48,882 nucleotides of DNA from an uncultured Lachnospiraceae bacterium (GTDB taxonomy: Bacteria > Bacillota > Clostridia > Lachnospirales > Lachnospiraceae): positions 1 through 48,882 of the forward strand of contig CAJTPM010000030.1 of the NCBI GenBank assembly GCA_910578085.1, in the 5' to 3' direction. Position 1 is the stretch's first letter. Each line of letters opens with the position of its first letter. The notes beneath the pieces were generated by a model, which worked only from the letters and a program-made list of their open reading frames with translations, did no database searches and was not told the origin of the DNA. Position numbers and translations under genes: made by a program. Shown here one piece after another: positions 23,915 through 33,099 of this stretch.

Positions 23915-25180
23915 TTAATTTAACGCCACATCTTCATGCAGTAACAGCTTTCGTTCCATTACCGCTTTTTTCTCCGCTTTCAGCCACAGTATCAGCATAG
24001 CCGCCGTAAACGCCGCATATAACAGCCATACAGGGCCATAGCTTTTAAAATAATCAAAACTGTAAGAAGAAAGCTGTATCCCTGCCGCCATGCCGCAGTA
24101 ATAGATCGTTGTGATCAGACCATAATTTGCGCTGTAATCCCGATCCCCGAAAAACATATTTGTCATATAGGTGGGCGGCACAATCTGAAGTCCCGATGAC
24201 AGCCCGAACAGTGCAATAAACAACAGCAGACATAATATGTTATCCACACGCCCCAATATCAGAAGCGACGCAAACAGCATAGTGCTTAACAGCAGACAGG
24301 CTCGTTTTATCCCCATTTTTTCATAGATTCGGCCTGTCACTGCTTTGGAAACCGTCATCACCACAGTGATGATCGAAAACCAGCCGGCCGCTTTCATCGG
24401 CTCCAGTCCAATATCCGTCAGATAGGACACAAAATGCTGCAGTACCCCGTAAGATATCAGAGAACTCAGGAAAATACCGATGGAAAAGAGAAGAAATGCC
24501 TTTGTTTTTACCGTCTGGCTTCTGGTAAACCCGCTTCCTGCCGTCTCAGTCCGCAATCCGCTTTCTTCCTCCCCATATGCTTTCAGTCCCATATCTTCCG
24601 GCTTTTCCCTGATCAAAAAACAGATCGCCGGAACCGTAAACGCCAGAAAGGCTATGGCCACAATTCTGTATGCCTCCTGCCAGCCAAAGTTTATAATCGT
24701 CCGGGAAACGACAGGAGACAGACATATGGAAGAAATTCCCATGCCGGAAAAGGAAATGCTGGTGGCTATTCCTCTGTTTTTTACAAACCAGTTGGAAGTG
24801 AGGATTATGATCGGTACTGCATTCATAAAACAGGCGCCAATTCCCGCCACTGCTGCGATCACATAAAACAACACTATATTTCCGGCAAAAGAAAAGCTGA
24901 AAATTGCCGCCCCTGTAACAAGCGCTCCCGACAAAACCAGTGTTTTAAACCGATATTTTTTAAACAAATTCGGCGCTGCCGGCAATACCAGCATGGTGGC
25001 CAGCAGATTGATCGTGGTATACAGCGTAAACAGGCCCCTGTCTACCCCCAGCGCTTCTGATACCGGTTTAACAAAAATACTGATGACGCCCGAGAGTATT
25101 CCGCCTCCCGCCGAAAGCATCATACACCCTATAACGATAATCCATCCGTAAAATAATTTCCGCCTGCTTTTCTTTTCCAT
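23915..25180 (-). CDS. MFS transporter, oxalate/formate-antiporter-like (cluster B)
   Basis: A 421-residue major facilitator with about 12 membrane segments and a cytoplasmic linker near residues 195-215. The opening FYGWIIVIGCMMLSAGGGI and the segment NWFVKNRGIATSISFSGMGIS resemble OFA/monocarboxylate-type members, so an organic anion is a fair guess. It may export a product or import a second substrate. Four bases separate its ATG (25180) from the stop of the preceding TrpA-like gene; the open frame extending to 25240 overlaps that gene. Confidence 0.8.
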   Translation of the reverse strand: MEKKSRRKLFYGWIIVIGCMMLSAGGGILSGVISIFVKPVSEALGVDRGLFTLYTTINLLATMLVLPAAPNLFKKYRFKTLVLSGALVTGAAIFSFSFAGNIVLFYVIAAVAGIGACFMNAVPIIILTSNWFVKNRGIATSISFSGMGISSICLSPVVSRTIINFGWQEAYRIVAIAFLAFTVPAICFLIREKPEDMGLKAYGEEESGLRTETAGSGFTRSQTVKTKAFLLFSIGIFLSSLISYGVLQHFVSYLTDIGLEPMKAAGWFSIITVVMTVSKAVTGRIYEKMGIKRACLLLSTMLFASLLILGRVDNILCLLLFIALFGLSSGLQIVPPTYMTNMFFGDRDYSANYGLITTIYYCGMAAGIQLSSYSFDYFKSYGPVWLLYAAFTAAMLILWLKAEKKAVMERKLLLHEDVALN

Positions 25181-25184
25181 CGCT

Positions 25185-25904
25185 TCACCCGACTGCCTCT
25201 TTAAAAGCCCTGACGGTTTCCACAACCTTTTCCGTGTCATCCATGATTGTCAAAATAGAGGTTCCCAGGAAGAAACCGTCAGCTCCGGCTTTTTTCAGTC
25301 TCACCCCATCCTCCGGCATACGAATCCCGCCGCCGCAGTAGATCGGATTTCCGATGCCCTGACTGCGGATACAGGCGATCAGTTTTTCCGGCGTTTCACA
25401 CCCTTTCAGAATATTCTGTCCCTCCCGCGGGAACGCCTGACAGTATAGGAAACCGTCTGTTTTCTTCGCTTCCTCCAGACGCTTCTCATCATGCTCATAA
25501 AGAATCAGCCCGGCAAGCCTTATCCCCTGTTCCTTCAAAATGCGTATGGCATCCGAATCCGTCAGATCCGGAGAATTGATATCCTGTATGCCATGGGCCG
25601 CACAGAAACCGGCAAGTTTCACCGCTCCTATACGCAGAATCACCTCCTGGTACAACAGCAGCGTGATCTGTATATCGGGATGCTTCCCGGCAATCTTCCC
25701 GATACTTTCCAGATGTTGTTCCAGATCAGGGTATTTTTTTACCGCCTCCTTCATCAGATCCGACAGATAAGGGGCTTCTCTGTTATTGATCAGCGGAACG
25801 CTTATTTCCAGCATGTCGCAGCCACCCTCTATATAGGCGTCCGCCCCTTTCACACAGCCTTCCAGCGAAGGATAGCCGCTTGTTAAATAGCCGATTACTC
25901 TCAT
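25185..25904 (-). CDS. TrpA-like TIM-barrel protein, E-type (cluster B)
   Basis: A 239-residue TrpA-fold protein closest in style to the cluster A copy: GYLTSGYPSLE at the start, LEISVPLINN at 32-41 with E33 at the catalytic Glu position, and YCGGGIRMPEDG and FLGTSIL near the end. The SDP part of the TrpA loop is lost, and Asp60 has no clear equivalent (E43 and A44 lie there). It keeps the phosphate-binding pattern better than the Q-type trio. AGGAGG precedes the start; it follows btpA by 27 bases. Confidence 0.75.
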   Translation of the reverse strand: MRVIGYLTSGYPSLEGCVKGADAYIEGGCDMLEISVPLINNREAPYLSDLMKEAVKKYPDLEQHLESIGKIAGKHPDIQITLLLYQEVILRIGAVKLAGFCAAHGIQDINSPDLTDSDAIRILKEQGIRLAGLILYEHDEKRLEEAKKTDGFLYCQAFPREGQNILKGCETPEKLIACIRSQGIGNPIYCGGGIRMPEDGVRLKKAGADGFFLGTSILTIMDDTEKVVETVRAFKEAVG

Positions 25905-25931
25905 TTTAAAATCCTCCTGTCACTGTGATCA

Positions 25932-26729
25932 TTACTGTTTTGCTTTTCTGATAAACTCCGCTGCCAGCGAGGCATCAATAGGATTTAACAGATTTCCTTC
26001 CTTCTTTAAACAACTTCCGATAATTGCCCCGTCACAGACTTCATACTGCTCTTTCACATTCTTCGGAGAAACGCCGCTTCCCGCAATGACCGGAACCGCG
26101 CTCACTTTTTTCACCCGCCGCATCGTCTCCACAGAGGTCTCCAATCCGGTGGAAAGTCCCGTCACAATCAGCGCATCACAGCCTGTGGTCACTGCCCATA
26201 CTGCCGAATCCTCTATCGCAATACTCTCCTGCAGCGCAAAAGTATGTTTCACCTGAATATCCGCCAGTATTTTTACGTGTTCTGCCCCGATCAGCTTCCT
26301 GAGCCATACTGCTTCTGCTCCATTCGGCTGCGATATGCCGTCTGCACCGATCCTCACATCCACCAGGGAAGACAGCCTGATAAAGTCCACACCGTTTAAC
26401 AGACTCGCCACCTCGATCCCTGCCGACTGTCTGCCGCAGACATCGATACCCACAGCGATATCCACCGCCTCTCTCACCTTCTGTGTAATAAGAGCCAGTG
26501 ATACCAGCTGTCTTGTGGAAATGCCTTCCGGTAAAAACGGTCCGTCATTGACATTCTCCACGATCAGTGCGTCAAATCCCGCCTGTTCCAAAGTCTTTGC
26601 ATCGAAAACGGCCCTCTGCGTCACTTCCTCCAATGTATAGCCGCCATGGAAAGATCCCGGCAGAGGTAACGTATGTACCATACCGATAGAAATCTTTTCC
26701 CCTTTTAGCATCCGTTCTACAATGTTCAT
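25932..26729 (-). CDS. BtpA/SgcQ family TIM-barrel protein (cluster B)
   Basis: A 265-residue homologue of the protein at 12122-12907. Shared motifs: ISIGMVHTLPLPG, DALIVENVNDGPF, ILADIQVKHTF and VIAGSGVSPKN, then DGAIIGSCLKKEG near the C-terminus. The reaction is not established. As in cluster A it lies next to the E-type TrpA-like gene and the PfkB kinase, which supports a shared pathway rather than chance adjacency. Confidence 0.85.
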   Translation of the reverse strand: MNIVERMLKGEKISIGMVHTLPLPGSFHGGYTLEEVTQRAVFDAKTLEQAGFDALIVENVNDGPFLPEGISTRQLVSLALITQKVREAVDIAVGIDVCGRQSAGIEVASLLNGVDFIRLSSLVDVRIGADGISQPNGAEAVWLRKLIGAEHVKILADIQVKHTFALQESIAIEDSAVWAVTTGCDALIVTGLSTGLETSVETMRRVKKVSAVPVIAGSGVSPKNVKEQYEVCDGAIIGSCLKKEGNLLNPIDASLAAEFIRKAKQ

Positions 26730-26791
26730 GCAGTCCTCCTCTCTTTCCTTTACTTTCTCCCCGGTTTCTTCCGTTTTTCAACATATTCCTT

Positions 26792-27796
26792 TCAAACCAT
26801 GGAACCCTCATCCGAACAGCCAGATCCCGCATCCGGCCGCTCCGCATTCCGTTCCAGCATCTGTTCAAGGGTTGGCAGATTTGTCGTACTGCCCTCCTCC
26901 TCTATCACAAAGGAAGATACCGTACTCCCGTACCGGGCACAGGTCATAATATCTTCTCCTCTGAGATATCCGTACATAAAACCCGCCACATATCCGTCTC
27001 CTGCACCCACGGTATCTATATTTTTCCTTACAACAGGGGTGGATTCCACAAAATATTCCTCTATTGAAGCATCTTTCTTCTTCCGGCGAACCAGACTCCC
27101 GCGTGCCCCCAATGTGGTCACAATGATCCTGGCATTTCCCGTCTCAAATAACTCCGTGATCTTCCCCATACCGAATTTCTTTTCAATGGCTTCCCGTTCC
27201 ACTTCATTGGTAAAGATAATATGCGCCTCCCGCAGGATCCGGATCAGCCTGTGATCCGGATTCAGAACCGGATCGTTTCTGTAAGAATAAGCGATCGTCA
27301 GCCCATGCTTCTTTGCCAGTTCCAGCGCGGCATCATCATAGGACAGGACAAAGATAATACTCCGGCTGTCTCGAAATGCTTCTTCCCTGTACTGTATTTC
27401 CCCTGTGCGCAGTACCTCTTCCTTATCAATATCTTTTCCGTAAGGAATCGAAATGGTAATATGGTCATTCCTGTCGTCCTGAAACATCAGACAATGATAA
27501 TTCACATCACCCTCGGGCTTAAACAAAGCATCTGCAGGCGCGCCGAATTCTTCACAGTCCTTTTTCATCTGCTTTTCACACAATTCACCTCTGTAGGAAA
27601 AGAACGGGTATGTCGATGCGCCCAGTCTCGCGATTCCCTTCCAGATATTGTAAGCACAGCCGCCCATATAGATATCGCTGCATGTGGTCTGATTCAGAAC
27701 AGTTTCCGACTCGCCGATCACAGGCATGCGGTGAAATTTAAACACCTGCACCGTGCATACGCTTCCCGGCATCAGGACATCATATTTTCTCATCAT
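26792..27796 (-). CDS. PfkB-family carbohydrate/nucleoside kinase (cluster B)
   Basis: A 334-residue ribokinase-fold kinase. MGGCAYNIWKGIARLG near residue 50 matches the substrate-binding motif and DTVGAGDGYVAGFMYGYL near the C-terminus holds the catalytic Asp. It differs clearly in sequence from the cluster A kinase but keeps HITISIPYG where the other has HITIYYPG, a shared segment that may contact substrate. Start at 27796 (first of two ATGs, GGAG at seven bases) rather than the GTG at 27808. Confidence 0.88.
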   Translation of the reverse strand: MMRKYDVLMPGSVCTVQVFKFHRMPVIGESETVLNQTTCSDIYMGGCAYNIWKGIARLGASTYPFFSYRGELCEKQMKKDCEEFGAPADALFKPEGDVNYHCLMFQDDRNDHITISIPYGKDIDKEEVLRTGEIQYREEAFRDSRSIIFVLSYDDAALELAKKHGLTIAYSYRNDPVLNPDHRLIRILREAHIIFTNEVEREAIEKKFGMGKITELFETGNARIIVTTLGARGSLVRRKKKDASIEEYFVESTPVVRKNIDTVGAGDGYVAGFMYGYLRGEDIMTCARYGSTVSSFVIEEEGSTTNLPTLEQMLERNAERPDAGSGCSDEGSMV

Positions 27797-27832
27797 TTCG
27801 CACTCCACCCTTCAAAACCTGCCAAAGTATTT

Positions 27833-28435
27833 TCAGAATTTACCTGTTTCCAGCCTTGAGACCACTTCTTCTGAATCTATCACTTTGGCAAAATACCTGT
27901 TAAACTCGTCCAGATGATAAGCCTTGGTCCCCTCATCATTTGTGCAGGTCATATCGCTCACAACAAAGGTCTTGTAACCGTGGCTGACGGAATCTATGGC
28001 TGTCTGACGGCAGCACACATTTGTCTTGATGCCGCACACCAGCACGTTCTCCACGCCGTTTTGCTGGAGGATCCGAAGTAAAGGCGTTCCCCAGAACGCA
28101 CTGTAGGTATGTTTTCTCACGATCAGATCTCCCTCCGCAATATGAAGTCTGTCATCAAATTCTCCCCAGCTCTCATCATAAGGTATGGCGCTTAAATCTC
28201 TGCCTGCCAGTTCCGGATTGATCGAATGCGGCGAAGCGGTAAAGCCGGTCCTGGTTTTTCCGGAGCCGCAGATATAAATGATCAGCGCTCCTCTCTCCCG
28301 CATTTTTTCAATTTTCTCCGAAAAGCCTTCCTCCATCATCTTTCCTGCGGTAGGATAATAGTTGTATCCGCCTTCTGTCGTCAGGCCTTTCAGCATATCG
28401 ACCACAATAAGCGCTGTCTTTTTCTCTGCTCTCAT
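27833..28435 (-). CDS. Isochorismatase-like cysteine hydrolase 2 (cluster B)
   Basis: A 200-residue cysteine hydrolase. D13 in ALIVVDMLKGL, the lysine in VRKHTYSAFWGTPL and the first Cys of KTNVCCRQTAIDS form the expected triad. It is a near neighbour in sequence of the protein at 28448-29047 and both contain the TTEGG and YYPTAG segments, so they are tandem duplicates. The substrate amide is unknown. Confidence 0.83.
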   Translation of the reverse strand: MRAEKKTALIVVDMLKGLTTEGGYNYYPTAGKMMEEGFSEKIEKMRERGALIIYICGSGKTRTGFTASPHSINPELAGRDLSAIPYDESWGEFDDRLHIAEGDLIVRKHTYSAFWGTPLLRILQQNGVENVLVCGIKTNVCCRQTAIDSVSHGYKTFVVSDMTCTNDEGTKAYHLDEFNRYFAKVIDSEEVVSRLETGKF

Positions 28436-28447
28436 TCCAAACCCCTC

Positions 28448-29047
28448 CTAAAAAATATTCTCTTCCAGTCTCTTCACTGCCTCTTCCGAATCGATGACTT
28501 TTGCAAAATAACGATTGATCTCATCCAGGTGAAATTTCTTAGTCTCATTGTCGTTTGTGCTGGTCATATCTTCCAACATAAATGCCTTATAGCAATGCCC
28601 CGCAGCATCGACGGCAGTCGCCCGGCAGCATACGTTCGTCTTGATCCCGCATACCAGCACATTCTCCACGCCGCTTTGCTGCAGAATCTCCAAAAGCGGC
28701 GTCCCCCAGAACGCACTGTAGGCAAATTTTGCAAGAACGATATCTCTTCCCTCCACTACTTTTAACCGATCATCCAGTTCCAGACGTTCTCCCTCATCCA
28801 CAGGCATAACCCGTCCCGCAAGTTCCGGATTTACCGCCGGGCCTGCACCCGTAAGACCGGACGAAAAATTTTTCTTCGTCCAGATATAGATGATCAGAGC
28901 GCCTGCATCCCGCATTCTGTCGATACTTTCCGCAACCCGCGGCATCATCTCCCCGGCGGTGGGATAGTAATTGCTTCCTCCCTCCGTCGTATGATTTTTC
29001 ATCAGATCGACTGCGAGAACCGCCGTCTTATATCCGTTTTTCTTCAT
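28448..29047 (-). CDS. Isochorismatase-like cysteine hydrolase 1 (cluster B)
   Basis: A 199-residue cysteine hydrolase with Asp in AVLAVDLMKNH, Lys in VLAKFAYSAFWGTPL and Cys in KTNVCCRATAVDA. It is the first gene after the internal promoter at 29090-29118 and starts the metabolic half of cluster B. Two copies against one in cluster A suggest either two amide bonds to cut or divergence in substrate. Confidence 0.83.
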   Translation of the reverse strand: MKKNGYKTAVLAVDLMKNHTTEGGSNYYPTAGEMMPRVAESIDRMRDAGALIIYIWTKKNFSSGLTGAGPAVNPELAGRVMPVDEGERLELDDRLKVVEGRDIVLAKFAYSAFWGTPLLEILQQSGVENVLVCGIKTNVCCRATAVDAAGHCYKAFMLEDMTSTNDNETKKFHLDEINRYFAKVIDSEEAVKRLEENIF

Positions 29048-29072
29048 TCTGTCCCCCTTTTATATTTGTATT

Positions 29073-29106
29073 ATCATTGTCATGTATATATCATATCATT
29101 GTTATG
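29073..29106. promoter_or_regulatory. Direct-repeat operator candidate, copy 1
   Basis: Two 12-base direct repeats differing at one base (ATCATTGTCATG at 29073-29084, ATCATTGTTATG at 29095-29106) overlap the minus-10 box and spacer of the promoter at 29090-29118. The core pair ATTGTCATG and ATTGTTATG recurs at 34573-34593. Confidence 0.5.
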
Positions 29107-29118
29107 TTTTTGTGTCAA
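29090..29118 (-). promoter_or_regulatory. Internal promoter of the cluster B metabolic genes
   Basis: TTGACA (29113-29118), a 17-base spacer and TATGAT (29090-29095) on the minus strand form a near-consensus sigma-A promoter about 40 bases before the first hydrolase gene. Confidence 0.75.
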
Positions 29119-29179
29119 TATTTGTTTTATTATTGTATTGTTTTATACAACAATTCAGTCTCTACAGTACCATGCCGTT

Positions 29180-29356
29180 TAGTTAGCACCTCAGCCCAGC
29201 CGCGAGGAAAATAAAATGCTCAAGGAGCCCCTTAAAAAGCGTCGGCACTTAGCGAGGTATTTTCGAGCTTAGTGTCCGCTACGCTTTTTACGGAGCGAAA
29301 GCGTGGCGACGGAGCATTTTATTTTCCTCGCGGCGTCCGGTACCACCAACTAACTG
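29180..29356 (-). repeat. Long imperfect palindrome (about 175 bases)
   Basis: A perfect 23-base inverted repeat (29199-29221 with 29312-29334) encloses a second one (TAAAAAGCGT with ACGCTTTTTA, about 29233-29242 and 29280-29289) and a roughly symmetrical centre; short arms AGTTAG/CTAACT flank it at 29181 and 29350. It lies just after the permease 2 stop. It could be a small non-autonomous mobile element or a strong transcript-ending or processing structure. No coding sequence is credible in it. Confidence 0.7.
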
Positions 29357-29364
29357 ACATCACT

Positions 29365-30294
29365 TCATTCATTACTGAATATCCGCATGGTATTTCTCCG
29401 CGCTTCAGGTATCTGTGTCACCAAAAATACGATAATGATCATCAGATACGGCACCACTTCCATCACCAGCGTGATGTCAGGAGATACATAGTTGGATATC
29501 ATCAGCTGCAGCGCTCTGGTAAATCCGAAAATAAAGGAATACACGCAGGATCTCACCGGCTCCTTCCTTCCGCAGTTGATCGCCGAAAGACAGATAAGGC
29601 CTCTTGCGGAACTCATATCAAGACTGTAGGATCCCACCTGCTCAAACGTAAGGTTCAGACCGGAGAGAGCACAGCACACCGCAGAAATGCAGAGCGCAAT
29701 CCATTTGATATGATCCGTCTTAATGCCCACCGCTTCCGCCGCGCTGAGATTCTCTCCCGTGACCTGCGTATAGATCCCGAATTTTGTCTTATAAAACACA
29801 ACCGTTAAAACCGCTATGATCAGATATGTCGCGTAGGTAAGCGGCGTATGGCCATTAAAGATGTCAGAGACAACAGGTATGCTCCTGAGGATCGGAACAT
29901 CCACCGGCACACTTCCCAGATCAATGTAATCTGTTGCAAGCAAAAGCCCCCTGCTGTCAAAAAACGCGGACAGGATGTACGGCGGCACCGCCTGCATCAG
30001 CAAATTCAGGGCAAGCCCGATAATCACTGCATTCGCCTTGCAGTTCACAACAAAAACGCCAAACAATGCATTCAACAACAGACAGGAAAGTATTGCAGAG
30101 CATACACCCCAGACGGGATTTCCTGTAATAACCGTAAATACGATTGATGCAAAGCAGCTGGTATTGATGGCGGCCTCCAGGGCAAAATTCATCGTTCCCG
30201 CCTTCTGTACAAAAACCCCTCCCACTGTACAAAGAAGAAGCGGCGTCGCCTGTCTTATCGTATAAAAAAGCAGATTCGTTATAAAATTAAGCAT
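29365..30294 (-). CDS. Nucleoside-type ABC transporter permease 2 (cluster B)
   Basis: A 309-residue BPD_transp_2 permease equivalent to 15601-16506. It has about eight membrane segments; the typical segments are FALEAAINTSCF near residue 35 and LSGLNLTFEQVGSYSLDMSSARGLICLSA in the second half. The start overlaps the permease 1 stop by eight bases. It ends the transporter half of cluster B; a long palindrome follows. Confidence 0.87.
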   Translation of the reverse strand: MLNFITNLLFYTIRQATPLLLCTVGGVFVQKAGTMNFALEAAINTSCFASIVFTVITGNPVWGVCSAILSCLLLNALFGVFVVNCKANAVIIGLALNLLMQAVPPYILSAFFDSRGLLLATDYIDLGSVPVDVPILRSIPVVSDIFNGHTPLTYATYLIIAVLTVVFYKTKFGIYTQVTGENLSAAEAVGIKTDHIKWIALCISAVCCALSGLNLTFEQVGSYSLDMSSARGLICLSAINCGRKEPVRSCVYSFIFGFTRALQLMISNYVSPDITLVMEVVPYLMIIIVFLVTQIPEARRNTMRIFSNE

Positions 30295-31381
30295 TACTCT
30301 TCTCCTTCATCCAATTTGTTCCTTTTTTCTTAAACTTTATATTGTTTGCGCTGATATACCGTATCGCATAAAAAAGGATCAATGTCGATTTCAAAATATT
30401 CAACAGGTCAAGGGGCATCCCCACCTTTGACTGGGCCGAAATACTTCCGTACCGGAAGCCTCCGAATATAATGGCTACGATCAGCACCGCGATGGGATTA
30501 TTATCCGACAGAACCGCAACAAAATATCCTTCCCAGCCCAGACCGGGATTCTGGGAAAAATTCGGCATAAAGTTCTTATTTACCCCCATTACTTCCGTAG
30601 CGCCTGCCAGTCCCGCAATAATACCGCTGATGGCAAACACGATCATGATCTTCTTTTTGGCCCGCATGCCCACCGCCTCGGAAAACTCAAACTGCCGCCC
30701 GATCGCGGAAATTTCATACCCCAGGCGGGTTTTATAGATGATAAACGTCACGATAACAACTATAGCCAACGCTATAAATATTGCATAAGTGCACCTGTAT
30801 CTTGTCATGATCTTCGGAATGACCGCCGTCTCCATAATAGCCTCTGTGGAGTCGTAAGTCTCACTCCCCTGATGAAAGGCCTTACACATAAATCTCGTCA
30901 GTGCAATGGCGATATAGTTAAACATGATCGTTGTCACAACAACGTCTATATTGATGTAAGCCTTCAAAATGGCCGGGATCAACGCGTAAAGCATTCCCGC
31001 CAAAGCGCCGCCAAGCAGCGCCACGGGGATCTGCAGTGCAGGCGGTATTTTATCCATACCGTAATATCCGCCGGCGATCAGCGCCGTGGCATATGCGCCG
31101 ATATAAAGCTGTCCCTCCACACCGATATTCCACACGCCCGCCTTAAAAGAAAATGCCGTCGCCATACCGGTCATAATGATGGGACAGGCAAATCCCAACG
31201 TATACATCCAGCCGCCGAAACTGCCGAAACCGCCCTTTATGATCAGCCCGTATATTTCAAAGGGATTGTATCCGATGATCAGGCAGAAAACAGCCCCCAC
31301 GGCAAAGGCGCATAAAAGCGGTATGATCTTATTGGTAATATTCGCAATTTTTTCTCTGGTGCTGTATTGCATGTTCAACAC
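30287..31381 (-). CDS. Nucleoside-type ABC transporter permease 1 (cluster B)
   Basis: A 364-residue BPD_transp_2 permease equivalent to 16508-17575, with FKAGVWNIGVEGQLYIGAY and GLGWEGYFVAVLSDNNP as typical segments and about ten membrane segments. ATGs at 31381 and 31372 are both possible. It follows the ATPase gene by 11 bases. Confidence 0.88.
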   Translation of the reverse strand: MLNMQYSTREKIANITNKIIPLLCAFAVGAVFCLIIGYNPFEIYGLIIKGGFGSFGGWMYTLGFACPIIMTGMATAFSFKAGVWNIGVEGQLYIGAYATALIAGGYYGMDKIPPALQIPVALLGGALAGMLYALIPAILKAYINIDVVVTTIMFNYIAIALTRFMCKAFHQGSETYDSTEAIMETAVIPKIMTRYRCTYAIFIALAIVVIVTFIIYKTRLGYEISAIGRQFEFSEAVGMRAKKKIMIVFAISGIIAGLAGATEVMGVNKNFMPNFSQNPGLGWEGYFVAVLSDNNPIAVLIVAIIFGGFRYGSISAQSKVGMPLDLLNILKSTLILFYAIRYISANNIKFKKKGTNWMKEKSNA

Positions 31382-31392
31382 TCCTTCTCCTG

Positions 31393-32973
31393 TTATTTTG
31401 AATCAACCGTCTCTTCACTGTCCCTTTCCATTCTCTTCGCACCGGACATATAAAGTCCCAGTTCATGGAAAGAAACTTCCTCTTCCAGAAACTCACCGAC
31501 TATCTCCCCATCGTAGATTACAATAATCCTGTCCGCCAGGCTCTTGATCTCCGTGAGCTCTGAGGAAATAAGAAAGACTGCTTTCCCCTCATCCCGCATC
31601 TTCAGGATATTCTGATGAATAAACTCCGTGGCGCCGACGTCAATGCCTCTTGTGGGCTGGCTCGCCAGAAGCACTTCCGGATCATTACTGAACTCTCTGG
31701 CAACAATAACTTTTTGTCCGTTTCCTCCGGAGAGTGCCGAAACCACCGGATCTGTCCCCGAAAGGCGGATATCATATTTCTTTACAAGCTCTTCCTTATT
31801 TTTCCTTATCTCCCGGAAATTCATCATACCGGCTTTGCAGAAACGTTTCTGCTTATGATACCCTGTGATCAGATTTGTGCTGACCGGAAGCGACAGACAC
31901 AACCCCTGTTTATAGCGGTCTTCCGGTATGATTCCGATCCCTTTTTCACGCAGCTCGTCCGGATGCAGCTGTAAAATTTCCTCTCCGTTCAGTTTCACGC
32001 TGCCCCCTGTAGACTTCATCAGCCCGGTCAGAAGATACATCAGTTCGCTCTGCCCGTTTCCCTCTATACCGGCCACCCCCAGCACTTCGTTCGCATGTAT
32101 TTTAAAGGAAACATTTTTAACAACCTCTCTCCCTGCCCCGTCCCTCGCAGACAGATTGTTCACCTCGTACACCACTTTATCCCGATCAACGGGCTTTTCG
32201 CTCTTTTGAACCCGGAGTAAAACAGGACGCCCTACCATCATTTCCGCAAGGCTCTCTCTCGTCGCATTCTCATCGTTGGGCACTGTCCCAACAAGTTCAC
32301 CCCGGCGCATAACGCTGATATAATCCGCACACATTTTCACTTCGTTCAGCTTGTGGGTGATAATAATGATCGTCTTTCCGGCCTTTTTTAACTCCAGAAT
32401 CTCTTTGATCAGTTCCTCAATTTCCTGGGGAATGAGTACGGCAGTAGGCTCGTCTAAAACCAGAACCTTGACATCCCTGTACAGCATCTTTAATATTTCA
32501 ACTCTCTGTCTTGCGCCCACCGACAGGTCTTTGATTTTGCTGCCCGGATCAAGATTAAAATTATATTTTCTGACCAGATCATCTATAATACGGTATTCCG
32601 CTTTATTATCAATAAGCGGAAGTCTGATCTTTTTATTTCCCACTTTCGCCGTTTTCATCTCTTCCACGCCAAGCAGTATATTCTCATATACCGTCAGACT
32701 CGGGGAAAGCCGGAAATGCTGATGCACCATACCCAGGCCGCAGGCAATGGCATCCTTCGGCGTATGGAATGTCACCGGCTTTTCCTCAAAATAAATCTGC
32801 CCCTCCGTCGGCTGCAGCACCCCGTAAAGCATGTTCATAAGCGTCGTTTTTCCGGCTCCGTTTTCTCCGATGATCGCCCGGATCTCCCCCGCTTCTATAT
32901 CCAGATTGATTTCTTTATTCGCCGTAAAATCGCCAAACTTTTTTGTCAGATTTTTCGTGCTGATAATTCCCAT
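31393..32973 (-). CDS. Nucleoside-type ABC transporter ATPase, two domains (cluster B)
   Basis: A 526-residue double ATPase. Domain 1 has GENGAGKTT, SVGARQR and LVLDEPTAVL; domain 2 has the altered P-loop GIEGNGQSE, LSGGNGQK and LLASQPTRGID. It parallels the cluster A protein across its length (both begin with a TKNLTKKFGDFTAN-like segment). Start at 32973; the frame extending to 33066 lies in the hairpin-bearing leader. Confidence 0.9.
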   Translation of the reverse strand: MGIISTKNLTKKFGDFTANKEINLDIEAGEIRAIIGENGAGKTTLMNMLYGVLQPTEGQIYFEEKPVTFHTPKDAIACGLGMVHQHFRLSPSLTVYENILLGVEEMKTAKVGNKKIRLPLIDNKAEYRIIDDLVRKYNFNLDPGSKIKDLSVGARQRVEILKMLYRDVKVLVLDEPTAVLIPQEIEELIKEILELKKAGKTIIIITHKLNEVKMCADYISVMRRGELVGTVPNDENATRESLAEMMVGRPVLLRVQKSEKPVDRDKVVYEVNNLSARDGAGREVVKNVSFKIHANEVLGVAGIEGNGQSELMYLLTGLMKSTGGSVKLNGEEILQLHPDELREKGIGIIPEDRYKQGLCLSLPVSTNLITGYHKQKRFCKAGMMNFREIRKNKEELVKKYDIRLSGTDPVVSALSGGNGQKVIVAREFSNDPEVLLASQPTRGIDVGATEFIHQNILKMRDEGKAVFLISSELTEIKSLADRIIVIYDGEIVGEFLEEEVSFHELGLYMSGAKRMERDSEETVDSK

Positions 32974-33099
32974 GGCAAATACCCGCCTTTCTGCATTGCA
33001 TACACTGTCTTCCTGAAAATTCCAAAACAGATCTGATACTCTGAAGACAGCAATACCTTCTCCCATAACGATTTACGCTGTCCTGATTTCCCATATAAC

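Noticed and set aside
10109..25904. Genuine tryptophan synthase alpha subunits
   Set aside because: No trpB or other trp gene is present, five paralogues occur, and catalytic positions are altered.
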